From contig DAIOHQ010000158.1 in the NCBI GenBank assembly GCA_036744635.1, positions 1 through 11,583 of the forward strand: DNA of 11,583 bases, given 5' to 3'. The notes below the pieces were generated by a model, which saw nothing but the letters and a program-made list of their open reading frames with translations, did not search any database and was not told the DNA's origin. Positions 1-6,371 of this stretch are shown here, piece after piece (within the stretch, counting starts at the first letter, position 1; every line of letters begins with the position of its first letter). The position numbers and the translations under genes were made by a program. This stretch comes from DAIOHQ01 sp036744635 (GTDB taxonomy: Bacteria; Planctomycetota; Phycisphaerae; Tepidisphaerales; Tepidisphaeraceae).

Positions 1-27
1 CCTTGGCGCTATCGCCAGGGGCGTTTT
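1..27 (+). terminator. Possible rho-independent terminator of a gene left of the window
   Basis: Bases 1-8 pair with 13-20 (one G-T wobble at 3/18) around a four-base loop (9-12). Three bases later comes a run of four T (24-27). The T-run lies on the plus-strand side, so it would end a plus-strand transcript entering from the left. The T-run is short, which keeps this tentative. Confidence 0.35.
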
Positions 28-72
28 GACACGCGAACTGCGGAAGTCGGGCTAAAGGACCCTACACTATTC

Positions 73-708
73 TCACAGGCCTAGTTTCCCGGCAACCCGC
101 AGCGCCTCACCCAGCCAGTCCTGCGCCTGATCTTTTGGCGGCGTCCAGTTCCGTGCCCAGCCGAGCCACTGGACCGCCAGATGCAGGCGGCAATAGTCCA
201 AGTCTTCGAGCAACTTTTCGAAGCTTGTGGTCAGATTGCCTTCGGCGGCCAGTGCATCGTAATACGCCCGCACCAGAGCAAGCCGCTGGCCTTCACTCCA
301 GGAACCGGCCGTCAGCGCCGCCAGATCGAGCAGGCCGGTGCCGATGGCGGCCAGTTCCCAATCCACCGGGCAGATGCGCCGGGGGGATGTGCCGTTTTCG
401 CTCACCAGGATGTTGGAGGCATAAAACTCGCCGTGAATGAAGGTGACCGCCAGAGCCGAGAGCCGCTGCACGACGGATTCGTAGCGGTCGGCGAGGCGCT
501 GAAATTGGCGACGACGAGAAACCTTTCCCCGCGCCGCGGCGGCCGTGATGTTGGCCAGGGCGCGATCCATCCAGAAGCGGTAGAGGGTTTCATCGCAGAC
601 CAGCAGCGGTGCGAGCTCGGGAAAGGGGTCAGGAACCTTTTGTGCAAAGCACCCTGCGGGCCGTTCCGGCAAAAGGTTCCTGACCCCTTTCCATTCACCC
701 CTTTCCAT
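73..708 (-). pseudogene. Truncated APH-type phosphotransferase (kinase C-lobe only)
   Basis: The open frame gives 211 residues. Residues about 33-211 look like the C-lobe of an aminoglycoside phosphotransferase / choline kinase-like enzyme. The catalytic loop is FIHGEFYASNILV (His92, Glu94, Asn99), and the metal-binding segment is CPVDWELAAIG (Asp116) followed by DLAAL. Family members usually have about 300 residues, with an N-terminal ATP-binding lobe of roughly 90-100 residues before this point. Here that lobe is absent. Residues 1-32 are instead encoded by the inverted and tandem repeat at 620-711, and the next gene starts just beyond on the other strand. The ATG at 706-708 lies inside the 14-bp repeat, so it is unlikely to be an original start. 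The usual loop Asp is Glu (HGE for HGD); I believe some relatives share this, so it need not be inactivating. Without an ATP-binding lobe the product should not work as a kinase. Substrate unknown. An internal Met47 could start a shorter product. Confidence 0.7.
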
Positions 709-711
709 TCA
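620..711. repeat. REP-like inverted repeat plus 14-bp tandem repeat
   Basis: Bases 620-642 and 670-692 form a perfect 23-bp inverted repeat (core GGGGTCAGGAACC / GGTTCCTGACCCC) around a 27-base centre that itself holds a small CCC-TGC-GGG palindrome (652-660). Directly abutting the right arm is a 14-bp unit (CCCCTTTCCATTCA) present twice in tandem, at 684-697 and 698-711. The first unit overlaps the right arm. The structure sits exactly where the kinase frame loses homology and seven bases upstream of the next gene. From memory, arms containing GGTTCCTGACCCC recur in planctomycete intergenic regions, but I cannot verify this here. Confidence 0.75.
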
Positions 712-722
712 CGAGGATGGCT

Positions 723-2492
723 ATGAGGAAGCAGATGCTGACGTTGATGCTTTGTGGAATGCTGGCACCGGCCGCCTGGGGGCAAACCGCCGGCGACGCC
801 GGCAGCGGGTTCGCCCATCGGCCGTTCGGGGCGCAGCCGGCCACCAAGCCGGCGGCGGATGCCGCGGCGACTACCCAACCGATGCCGATTGCCGAACCCG
901 CGGCCACACAGCCAAAGGCCGCGGCCACCACGCAACCTAACGCTCCCGCGGAAAAGGACCTACTCGGCATCGCATTCGAAAGCACCGCCCACGGCATCAC
1001 CTTCCGTCCCCCGGCCGGGTCCACGTCCATCCGCAGGGCCAGCGGCGATGAGATCGCCCAGTTCGTCGATGAGAAGCGCGGCTGGGTGCTGAAGGTCGGC
1101 AAGAGCGTGCTCAGTCAGCCGGTTGCCCTCTCCATCTGGAAAGATCAGTTCGGAAAGGATCAGAACGGCGTGCTCGAGCTCGAGCTCGACAGCGTCACCA
1201 AGAGCACCCCCGGCGCAGAGGTCCTCCGCAGTGAAGTCGTGGAGATGGACATTGGCAAGGTCGGGATGATCGCCCTGCGCTACACCGGCGGCGGCCAGCG
1301 CCACCTCACCCAGATCGCCATCATCCAGGCCGACAAGGTCGAGTTGCCGCCCGAGCCGGGGAAGCCCAAGCGGGAAGTCGGCGGCAGGTTGTATTACATC
1401 TTCAACCTCACCACGCCCGGCATGCGCAAGTTTGATGACAAGGGTGAGCCTATCGCCGCCGATGTGGAAGATCCGACCGAGCGCACCGCGGTTGAGACGC
1501 TTACCCAGCTCATCGACTCGGTGAAGATCCTGAACATGGACAAGATTCGGGATGACCAGAACAATCGCCTTTTTGCCACGCGAGCGTTGCTCACCCAGTG
1601 GACCAACAAGGAAACCGTGCGTAAGGCCATGATCCCCGAGCAGTGGCTGCGCCTGCTGCGCGACGGCAAAGACATCGGCTACAGCTACGTGGTCGAGCGC
1701 GAGCCGCAGAAGGATGACAAGGTTCCGCCGGATGGCGTGCTGGTGGGGGTGCGTTCCCGCACTATTCCCGACACCGGCGTGCAGGTGGATGCCGAATCCT
1801 GGATGTACTGCCGTTTCGACTTTCGCCACGAGTCCTGGTCCAACGTCGCCATCGTGCAGGACCCGCGCGGCGAGGGCGGCGCGGGGGGAGCGCGCAGCAA
1901 GGATCGCAACAACTACATGAGCGAGTTCGGCACCAGCGACCAGCGGCTGCGGTCGCACGATTTGTCGGTCACCTACACGGTGAAGGCCGGCAACCCGCCG
2001 GTGATCAACCGCCCGCTGCCCCCGTGGTATCTGCCGGCCGCGTATAACCACCTGCTCCCGCGCCTGCTGCCGCTGGATCGGCCGAAGAATTACCTCTTCG
2101 CCAGCTACATCGGCGAGCAGCGCGAAGTCGTCGCCCGTTATGTCGAGGTGCTGCCGGAGCAGGATGTCACCTTCAACGGCGACCATTTCCGGGCTGTCCC
2201 GATCAAGGATCGGCTGACCATGGAAGGCGCTGTCACCACCCATTACATGACCATCGACGGCAAATACCTGGGAAGCGAAAGCGTCACCCGCGAGGAAGGC
2301 AAAAGCGGCGAGGTCAAGACAACCCGCGTCACCGTCCTGCCTTGCAGCCGGCAGACGCTCGACCGCCTGTGGGACAAGCCAAACCTGACCGAGCCGACGC
2401 CGCGCGAGCATCCGGCCGAGAAAAACCGCGACGAGAAGCCCGATGAGAAGGACCCCGAATTCGTGTTCCCCGACCGCACAACCGGCCGATAA
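723..2492 (+). CDS. Exported protein of unknown function with TTQP-rich linker
   Basis: 589 residues from the ATG at 723. GAGG at 713-716 lies six bases before that ATG, whereas an in-frame ATG at 717 directly abuts it and cannot use it. Residues 1-20 form a Sec-type signal peptide (MRKQ, then a hydrophobic stretch ending APAAWG before Gln). Residues about 39-78 are a low-complexity Ala/Thr/Gln/Pro linker with three ATQP/TTQP repeats, common in planctomycete envelope proteins. The rest reads as a folded extracytoplasmic protein: a region starting GITFRPPAGS (from about residue 91) that faintly recalls PsbP/DUF1795-like domains, a middle alpha/beta part, a C-terminal half rich in beta segments, and an acidic and basic Pro-rich tail (EHPAEKNRDEKPDEKDP). 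No catalytic motif is recognised and no lipobox is evident. It probably forms a transcription unit with the gene at 2572, 79 bp downstream. A periplasmic or cell-surface role is inferred only from the signal peptide. Confidence 0.85.
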   Translation: MRKQMLTLMLCGMLAPAAWGQTAGDAGSGFAHRPFGAQPATKPAADAAATTQPMPIAEPAATQPKAAATTQPNAPAEKDLLGIAFESTAHGITFRPPAGSTSIRRASGDEIAQFVDEKRGWVLKVGKSVLSQPVALSIWKDQFGKDQNGVLELELDSVTKSTPGAEVLRSEVVEMDIGKVGMIALRYTGGGQRHLTQIAIIQADKVELPPEPGKPKREVGGRLYYIFNLTTPGMRKFDDKGEPIAADVEDPTERTAVETLTQLIDSVKILNMDKIRDDQNNRLFATRALLTQWTNKETVRKAMIPEQWLRLLRDGKDIGYSYVVEREPQKDDKVPPDGVLVGVRSRTIPDTGVQVDAESWMYCRFDFRHESWSNVAIVQDPRGEGGAGGARSKDRNNYMSEFGTSDQRLRSHDLSVTYTVKAGNPPVINRPLPPWYLPAAYNHLLPRLLPLDRPKNYLFASYIGEQREVVARYVEVLPEQDVTFNGDHFRAVPIKDRLTMEGAVTTHYMTIDGKYLGSESVTREEGKSGEVKTTRVTVLPCSRQTLDRLWDKPNLTEPTPREHPAEKNRDEKPDEKDPEFVFPDRTTGR

Positions 2493-2571
2493 TGATCGAT
2501 GAGGCTCGGGCGGAGGCGCGGGAGGCGCGGGATGCGCTTCCCGCCCGCAACGGCTTGGCGGTGGATCATTC

Positions 2572-3288
2572 ATGCTGCGCGGTTTTTCTAAAATTATCAT
2601 CCTCGGCGTGCTGGTGCTTTCCGGCGTGGCGGGAATCTACAGATACCGGGACTTCTTTTCCGAATCCGAGCGCAAATACCGCCAGGTGGAGCAGGAGAAG
2701 AAGGAACTGCAGCAGATCGTGCAGCGCTTCAGTGACGAAAAACGCGCCGCCGACGTGATCGTCACCGAGCAAAAATCCGTCAACGACGTCCTCCACACCA
2801 CGCTTCTGTTCGTCGAATACGCCCGCGACGGCTCGACGCTGCCTCCCAAGGAATTCAGCTTTGAAGGCAATCAGGCCCACATCGATGCGATGGTGATCAA
2901 GTTCCAGCAAGCATTCATAAAAGACGATGACCAACTCCGCGGTCACAGCATCGTGCTGTTCACCCGCATTTTTGGCGACAAGCAAACCCCCGAGCAGGCC
3001 CAGGTCATCGACGAGCCGGGAAAGGTTCCGGAGATTTATCGTGGGGCCGACCCGCGTGTCAGTACCTTTGAGCTGGAGCTCTGGAAAGATTTCTGGAAGC
3101 TGGAAAGCGATCCCAAGTATCGTGCTGAAAAGGGCGTGCGCGTCGCCAATCCCGAAAGCTTGTGGGGGCCGTGGGAAGTGGGCAAAATCTATCGCATCAC
3201 GCTGGAGGCCACCGGCGGCTTGAACCGCAGCAGCGAGCCGATACCGGACATTTACCGGGAGGCGATCAAGAAACGGGATGTTCGCTAG
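2572..3288 (+). CDS. Membrane-anchored coiled-coil protein of unknown function
   Basis: 238 residues. One hydrophobic helix at about 7-24 (KIIILGVLVLSGVAGIY) is followed by a charged segment at about 30-65 (SERKYRQVEQEKKELQQ) with the heptad character of a coiled coil. The remaining ~170 residues look globular and exported, ending basic (IKKRDVR). The short N-terminus and single uncleaved helix suggest a type II-like anchor with the bulk outside the cytoplasm. The start is supported by a weak GGCGGTGG (2557-2564) seven bases before the ATG. It follows the exported protein at 723 on the same strand, with a small GC hairpin (2527-2544) between them, so the two may act together at the envelope. 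I recognise no family; the arrangement helix plus coiled coil plus beta-rich domain is only descriptive. Confidence 0.8.
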   Translation: MLRGFSKIIILGVLVLSGVAGIYRYRDFFSESERKYRQVEQEKKELQQIVQRFSDEKRAADVIVTEQKSVNDVLHTTLLFVEYARDGSTLPPKEFSFEGNQAHIDAMVIKFQQAFIKDDDQLRGHSIVLFTRIFGDKQTPEQAQVIDEPGKVPEIYRGADPRVSTFELELWKDFWKLESDPKYRAEKGVRVANPESLWGPWEVGKIYRITLEATGGLNRSSEPIPDIYREAIKKRDVR

Positions 3289-3317
3289 GTGCCAACCGCC
3301 CGGCGATGCGTTATAGT
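3289..3317 (+). promoter_or_regulatory. Possible sigma70-type promoter before the gene at 3396
   Basis: GTGCCA (3289-3294) is separated by 17 bases from TATAGT (3312-3317). Each box matches four or five of the six consensus bases. It begins right after the stop codon of the preceding gene and would give a leader of about 70 bases. This is prediction from sequence only. Confidence 0.3.
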
Positions 3318-3395
3318 AATTCACTGAGAGCACTTTCTTTCCCTTCATGGCCATGGCCGTGGATGGACAAAACCAATCGTGTCTTCGGTGGCTGA

Positions 3396-3887
3396 ATGTC
3401 TATGGCAACGCAAGAAGAAACTTCTCCGTCCGCCGCGACCTGTGAGCTATTCATGATGCGCTTCGAGCGAGGCCAGCCGGCGCCGGCCGACAATGAAGCC
3501 ATTTCCCAAACTCTGCACGATGGCTCCAGCTCCTGCACCGGCCTGTCCGACTGGACGGTCGAAACCGCCGACGGCGGCGAGGCCGAAGTCGGCCGCGGAT
3601 ATGACACCGCCCGCCGCTTCAACTATTACACCTTCAACCTCAAGCGCAGCACCAAGGAAATGATGGGGCTGCTCTATGCCGTCGCGCAGGCCGGCGATCT
3701 GGTGATGGTGCGGATGGACAACGCCTCGACGATCTGCGTCTCGGCCGAACAGGAGCGCAACCTTCCGCCGGTGATGGAGAACGAGCCCGCCCCCGTCGTC
3801 TGCCAAAGCGCCGGCGAACTGGCCCTTCTGCTGGAACGCGGCCTGGACGACTGGATGAAATGGATCGACGAGGTTGTGCGAAAGTAG
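3396..3887 (+). CDS. Small cytoplasmic protein of unknown function
   Basis: 163 residues with no signal peptide or membrane helix. Start choice: GGTGG (3387-3391) precedes the ATG at 3396 by four bases and another in-frame ATG at 3402 by ten, so either is possible. The protein is acidic, with a Cys-containing N-terminal part (ATCELFMMRFERG), a central segment RRFNYYTFNLKRSTKEMMGLLYAVAQAGDLVMVRMDN that looks like beta strand, helix, strand, and a helical C-terminus (LLLERGLDDWMKWIDEVVRK). No catalytic motif is visible and I do not recognise the family. Codon use fits its neighbours. A separate promoter may lie at 3289-3317. The 369-bp spacer after it carries inverted structured repeats, so it is probably not co-transcribed with nagB. 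Confidence 0.75.
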   Translation: MSMATQEETSPSAATCELFMMRFERGQPAPADNEAISQTLHDGSSSCTGLSDWTVETADGGEAEVGRGYDTARRFNYYTFNLKRSTKEMMGLLYAVAQAGDLVMVRMDNASTICVSAEQERNLPPVMENEPAPVVCQSAGELALLLERGLDDWMKWIDEVVRK

Positions 3888-3960
3888 CGGCTTGGGGGTC
3901 GCATCTCGCGGAGCATGTCGTCGATGGTTGCCGGCGACGCGGTGGGGCGCATTCCTTTTT

Positions 3961-4032
3961 TGGTGGTGCGGACATTCTTGTCTGCAATGGCTGGATCAAT
4001 GGCAGGTGTACTCACCTATCTGAATCCAGCCA
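3961..4032 (+). repeat. Structured intergenic repeat, copy A (two hairpins)
   Basis: This 72-bp unit holds a first hairpin (stem 3968-3973 / 3980-3985, loop ATTCTT) and a second, longer hairpin. The latter has an outer stem TGGCTGGA (3988-3995) pairing with TCCAGCCA (4025-4032), and an inner stem AGGTG (4004-4008) pairing with CACCT (4013-4017) around the loop TACT. It aligns without gaps to the inverted copy at 4053-4124, with 18 mismatches in 72. Every substitution inside the two stems of the second hairpin is compensated. Not protein-coding. Confidence 0.8.
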
Positions 4033-4052
4033 TAAGTTTGCAGCAGAAGATG

Positions 4053-4124
4053 TGGCCGGACTCGGGCGGATGAGTACATCCACCACTCCTCCGGCCACGG
4101 CAGACAGGAATGTCCGCCCCACCA
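4053..4124 (-). repeat. Structured intergenic repeat, copy B (inverted)
   Basis: Read on the minus strand this matches copy A at the same length. First hairpin: stem 4112-4117 / 4100-4105 with loop ATTCCT. Second hairpin: outer stem TGGCCGGA / TCCGGCCA (4090-4097 with 4053-4060), inner stem GGATG / CATCC (in minus-strand order 4081-4077 with 4072-4068), loop TACT. Compared with copy A, one outer pair changes from T-A to C-G, and two inner pairs change from A-T to G-C and from G-C to A-T. The motif TGTACTCA at the tip is unchanged. Copies A and B with their 20-bp spacer resemble a REPIN-type inverted pair. Confidence 0.8.
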
Positions 4125-4150
4125 GTAGAACTCCGGCGCCCACATGCACG

Positions 4151-4168
4151 CCGCTCGCAAGCGAGCGG
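4151..4168. repeat. Perfect 8-bp palindromic hairpin
   Basis: CCGCTCGC (4151-4158) is followed by AA and then GCGAGCGG (4161-4168). There is no T-run on either side, so it is not a classical terminator. It lies between the structured repeat pair and the nagB promoter, next to a second small palindrome GGTCA-GT-TGACC-like sequence at 4176-4187. It could be another REP-like unit. Confidence 0.5.
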
Positions 4169-4190
4169 GTTAAAGGGTCAGTTGACCGCT

Positions 4191-4218
4191 TTGCCGGGCG
4201 GGCAATTCTCGCTATTCT
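4191..4218 (+). promoter_or_regulatory. Probable promoter of the nagB-lmbE fusion gene
   Basis: TTGCCG (4191-4196), a 16-base spacer and TATTCT (4213-4218) fit a sigma70-type promoter. Transcription would start near 4225, giving a leader of about 44 bases before the ATG at 4269. The leader contains a five-pair hairpin GCCCC-ATC-GGGGC (4241-4253) just before the ribosome-binding site GGAG (4259-4262), which could affect translation. Confidence 0.45.
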
Positions 4219-4268
4219 ACCTGCCTAACGAGGAATAATGGCCCCATCGGGGCGATTTGGAGATGTTC

Positions 4269-6263
4269 ATGATTGGCAGCAAGCAGTCGGCCGTGCAGAG
4301 CAGCGAAGCGGATTTCCTGGCGGCGCAGGTCGAGAAAATCCCCGTCACCGTCTATAGCTCCAATCTCGCGGCCAGCGCTGCCGTCGCGGCCGAGATCGCG
4401 GAGCTGATCCGCTTCAAAGCCGCCGCCGGCCAAACCTGCGTCCTCGGCCTGGCCACGGGCTCGACCCCCACCAGCGTCTACGACGAGCTTATCCGCCTGC
4501 ACAAGGAAGAGGGCTTGACGTTCAAGAACGTCATCACCTTCAACCTCGACGAGTATTATCCGATGCAGCCCGATGAGCTGCAGAGCTACGTCCGCTTCAT
4601 GAACGAGCATCTGTTCGATCACATCGATTTGCCGCGGGAAAATATTCACATCCCCGACGGCACGCTTCCGCGCGAGAAGGTAATCACCTTCTGCCAGGAA
4701 TACGAGCGCAAGATCAAGCAGGCCGGCGGCATCGACTTTCAGGTGCTGGGCATCGGTCGCACCGGCCACGTCGGGTTTAACGAGCCGGGCTCGCCGCGCG
4801 ACAGCCGCACGCGCCTCATTACTCTCGACCGCGTCACCCGCATGGACGCGGCGGCCGATTTTTTTGGCGAGTGGAACGTGCCGCGCAAGGCGATCACCAT
4901 GGGCGTCGAGACCATTCTGTCGGCCAAGAAAGTCGTGCTGATGGCCTGGGGCGAACACAAGGCGCCCACGATCCGCCGCGCTGTCGAAGGGGAAGTCTCC
5001 GCGTCGGTGGCCGCCAGCTTTTTGCAGGAGCATCCCAACGCCCGCATCGTGCTTGATACCGCCGCCGCCGGCGAACTGACCCGCTTCAAGACGCCCTGGG
5101 TGCTGGGGCCGCTGGAAGTATTCGGGCTCAAGTGGGATGAGCGCATGACCCGCATCGCGGCCACTTCGCTGGCGTTTGGGCTCAAGAAGCCGCTGCTCAA
5201 GCTCACCGATGAAGATTACAACGAGCATGGCCTGCAGGAGCTTCTGAGCGCCCGCGGCGCCGCTTACGACATCAACATCGAAGTCTTCAAGACCCTGCAG
5301 GCCACCATCACCGGCTGGCCGGGCGGCAAACGCGGGCGCAAGGCGGAAAACGGCGACGTCGACATCTTCCCCAAGCGCGTGGTCATCTTCTCGCCGCACC
5401 CCGATGACGATGTCATCTCAATGGGCGGCACGTTCATCCGCCTCTGCCAGCACGGGCATGACGTGCACGTGGCCTATCAGACTTCCGGCAACATCGCGGT
5501 CTGGGATGATACCGCCCTGCGCCACGCCGATTTCGTGGCGGAATACGCCAGGGTTTTCGGCCTCAGCACCGATGGCCGGGCCGAGTCGATCGAGCAGCAC
5601 GTTGAGACCTTCATGAAACGCAAGAAGCCCGGCGAGGTGGACAGTGTCGAGCTGCAGCAGATCAAGGCGCTGATCCGCCGCACCGAGGCCCGCGCCGCCG
5701 CCCGCTATTCGGGCGTGAAGCCGGAGAAGATTCATTTTCTGGACATGCCCTTCTACGAGACCGGCCGGGTGCGCAAAAAGCCCCTCAGTGACCAGGACAT
5801 CAAGTTGGTGATCGACGTGCTCGAAGAGGTCAAGCCGCATCAGGTGTACGCCGCCGGAGACCTCTCCGATCCGCACGGCACGCACCGCGTCTGCCTCGCC
5901 GCCGTCATCACCGCCCTGCAGCGCCTCAAAGACCGGCCATGGATGAAGGATTGCGAGGTCTGGCTCTATCGCGGCGCGTGGCAGGAGTGGGGTGTGGATG
6001 AGATTCAGATGGCCGTCCCGCTCAGCCCCGATGAGCTGATGCGCAAGCGCATCGCGGTCTTCAAGCACGAGTCGCAGAAGGACAAGGCGGTCTTCCCCGG
6101 CCCCGACCCGCGCGAATTCTGGCAGCGTGCCGAGGATCGCAACCGCAGGACCGCCAAGCTGTATGATGAGCTGGGCCTGGCCGAATATGAGGCGATCGAG
6201 GGGTTCGTGCGCTCCCGGGAAATCCATGGCGAAGATTATTCGCCGGTGGGGCAGATTCCGTGA
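4269..6263 (+). CDS. nagB: Glucosamine-6-phosphate deaminase-like / LmbE (PIG-L) deacetylase fusion
   Basis: 664 residues from the ATG at 4269, which has GGAG (4259-4262) six bases upstream; in-frame TTG 4257 and ATG 4263 are too close to that site. The N-terminal NagB domain (about 25-310) has the sugar-phosphate loop ATGSTP (62-67), LDEY (Asp94, the general-base position of E. coli Asp72) and GIGRTGHVGFNEP (161-173). His167 and Glu172 match E. coli His143 and Glu148, but the triad Asp141 is replaced by Thr165. NagB converts glucosamine-6-phosphate to fructose-6-phosphate and ammonia. The C-terminal LmbE/PIG-L domain (about 367-660) has the zinc motif PHPDDD (376-381, His377 and Asp380) and DPHGTHR (534-540, His539); this family removes acetyl groups from N-acetylglucosaminyl compounds. 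The normal NagB length is about 260, so this is the long fusion form, known to me from Bacteroidetes and planctomycetes. A coupled deacetylase-deaminase in the cytosol is inference; the Thr substitution may alter the deaminase reaction or substrate. Confidence 0.9.
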   Translation: MIGSKQSAVQSSEADFLAAQVEKIPVTVYSSNLAASAAVAAEIAELIRFKAAAGQTCVLGLATGSTPTSVYDELIRLHKEEGLTFKNVITFNLDEYYPMQPDELQSYVRFMNEHLFDHIDLPRENIHIPDGTLPREKVITFCQEYERKIKQAGGIDFQVLGIGRTGHVGFNEPGSPRDSRTRLITLDRVTRMDAAADFFGEWNVPRKAITMGVETILSAKKVVLMAWGEHKAPTIRRAVEGEVSASVAASFLQEHPNARIVLDTAAAGELTRFKTPWVLGPLEVFGLKWDERMTRIAATSLAFGLKKPLLKLTDEDYNEHGLQELLSARGAAYDINIEVFKTLQATITGWPGGKRGRKAENGDVDIFPKRVVIFSPHPDDDVISMGGTFIRLCQHGHDVHVAYQTSGNIAVWDDTALRHADFVAEYARVFGLSTDGRAESIEQHVETFMKRKKPGEVDSVELQQIKALIRRTEARAAARYSGVKPEKIHFLDMPFYETGRVRKKPLSDQDIKLVIDVLEEVKPHQVYAAGDLSDPHGTHRVCLAAVITALQRLKDRPWMKDCEVWLYRGAWQEWGVDEIQMAVPLSPDELMRKRIAVFKHESQKDKAVFPGPDPREFWQRAEDRNRRTAKLYDELGLAEYEAIEGFVRSREIHGEDYSPVGQIP

Positions 6264-6306
6264 TCGGCGTTGCAATGCAGCGCGTTATATCCCATCCATC
6301 CTGATG

Positions 6307-6356
6307 TGGTGGGGCGGACATTCTTGTCTGCCGTTTGACAGGCATTCTTGCCTGTC
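6307..6356 (+). repeat. Structured intergenic repeat, copy C (duplicated ATTCTT hairpin)
   Basis: This copy lies between two convergent genes. It begins with the same TGGTGGGGC head as the other copies. First hairpin: stem 6313-6319 (GGCGGAC) with 6326-6332 (GTCTGCC), one G-T wobble, loop ATTCTT (6320-6325). Second hairpin: GACAGGC (6337-6343) with GCCTGTC (6350-6356) around the same ATTCTT loop (6344-6349). Between the two stems, two pairs differ by compensatory changes and the wobble becomes A-T. There is no T-run, so it is not a standard terminator, though it could attenuate read-through between the convergent genes. Confidence 0.75.
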
Positions 6357-6371
6357 GTCTGGTGGAACTTC

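Noticed and set aside
26..73. TTGACA at 26-31 as a plus-strand promoter
   Set aside because: No -10 box stands at 16-18 bases; the candidate TACACT and TATTCT lie 31 or more bases away, and no plus-strand gene follows.
960..2600. Minus-strand open frame of 546 codons
   Set aside because: It is antisense to the exported protein gene, shows His/Asp/Gly/Leu-rich composition typical of reverse-frame GC-rich translation, and has no recognisable domain.
3961..4124. CRISPR array or tRNA interpretation of the repeated hairpins
   Set aside because: The copies are inverted or far apart with no regular spacers, and no tRNA cloverleaf or anticodon arm is present.
4151..4187. Terminator of the gene at 3396
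   Set aside because: Strong stem but no T-run on either side, and nearly 270 bp beyond the stop codon.
4212..5399. Minus-strand open frame of 395 codons (and 5418-6275)
   Set aside because: Both are antisense to the nagB-lmbE fusion, which carries clear catalytic motifs throughout.
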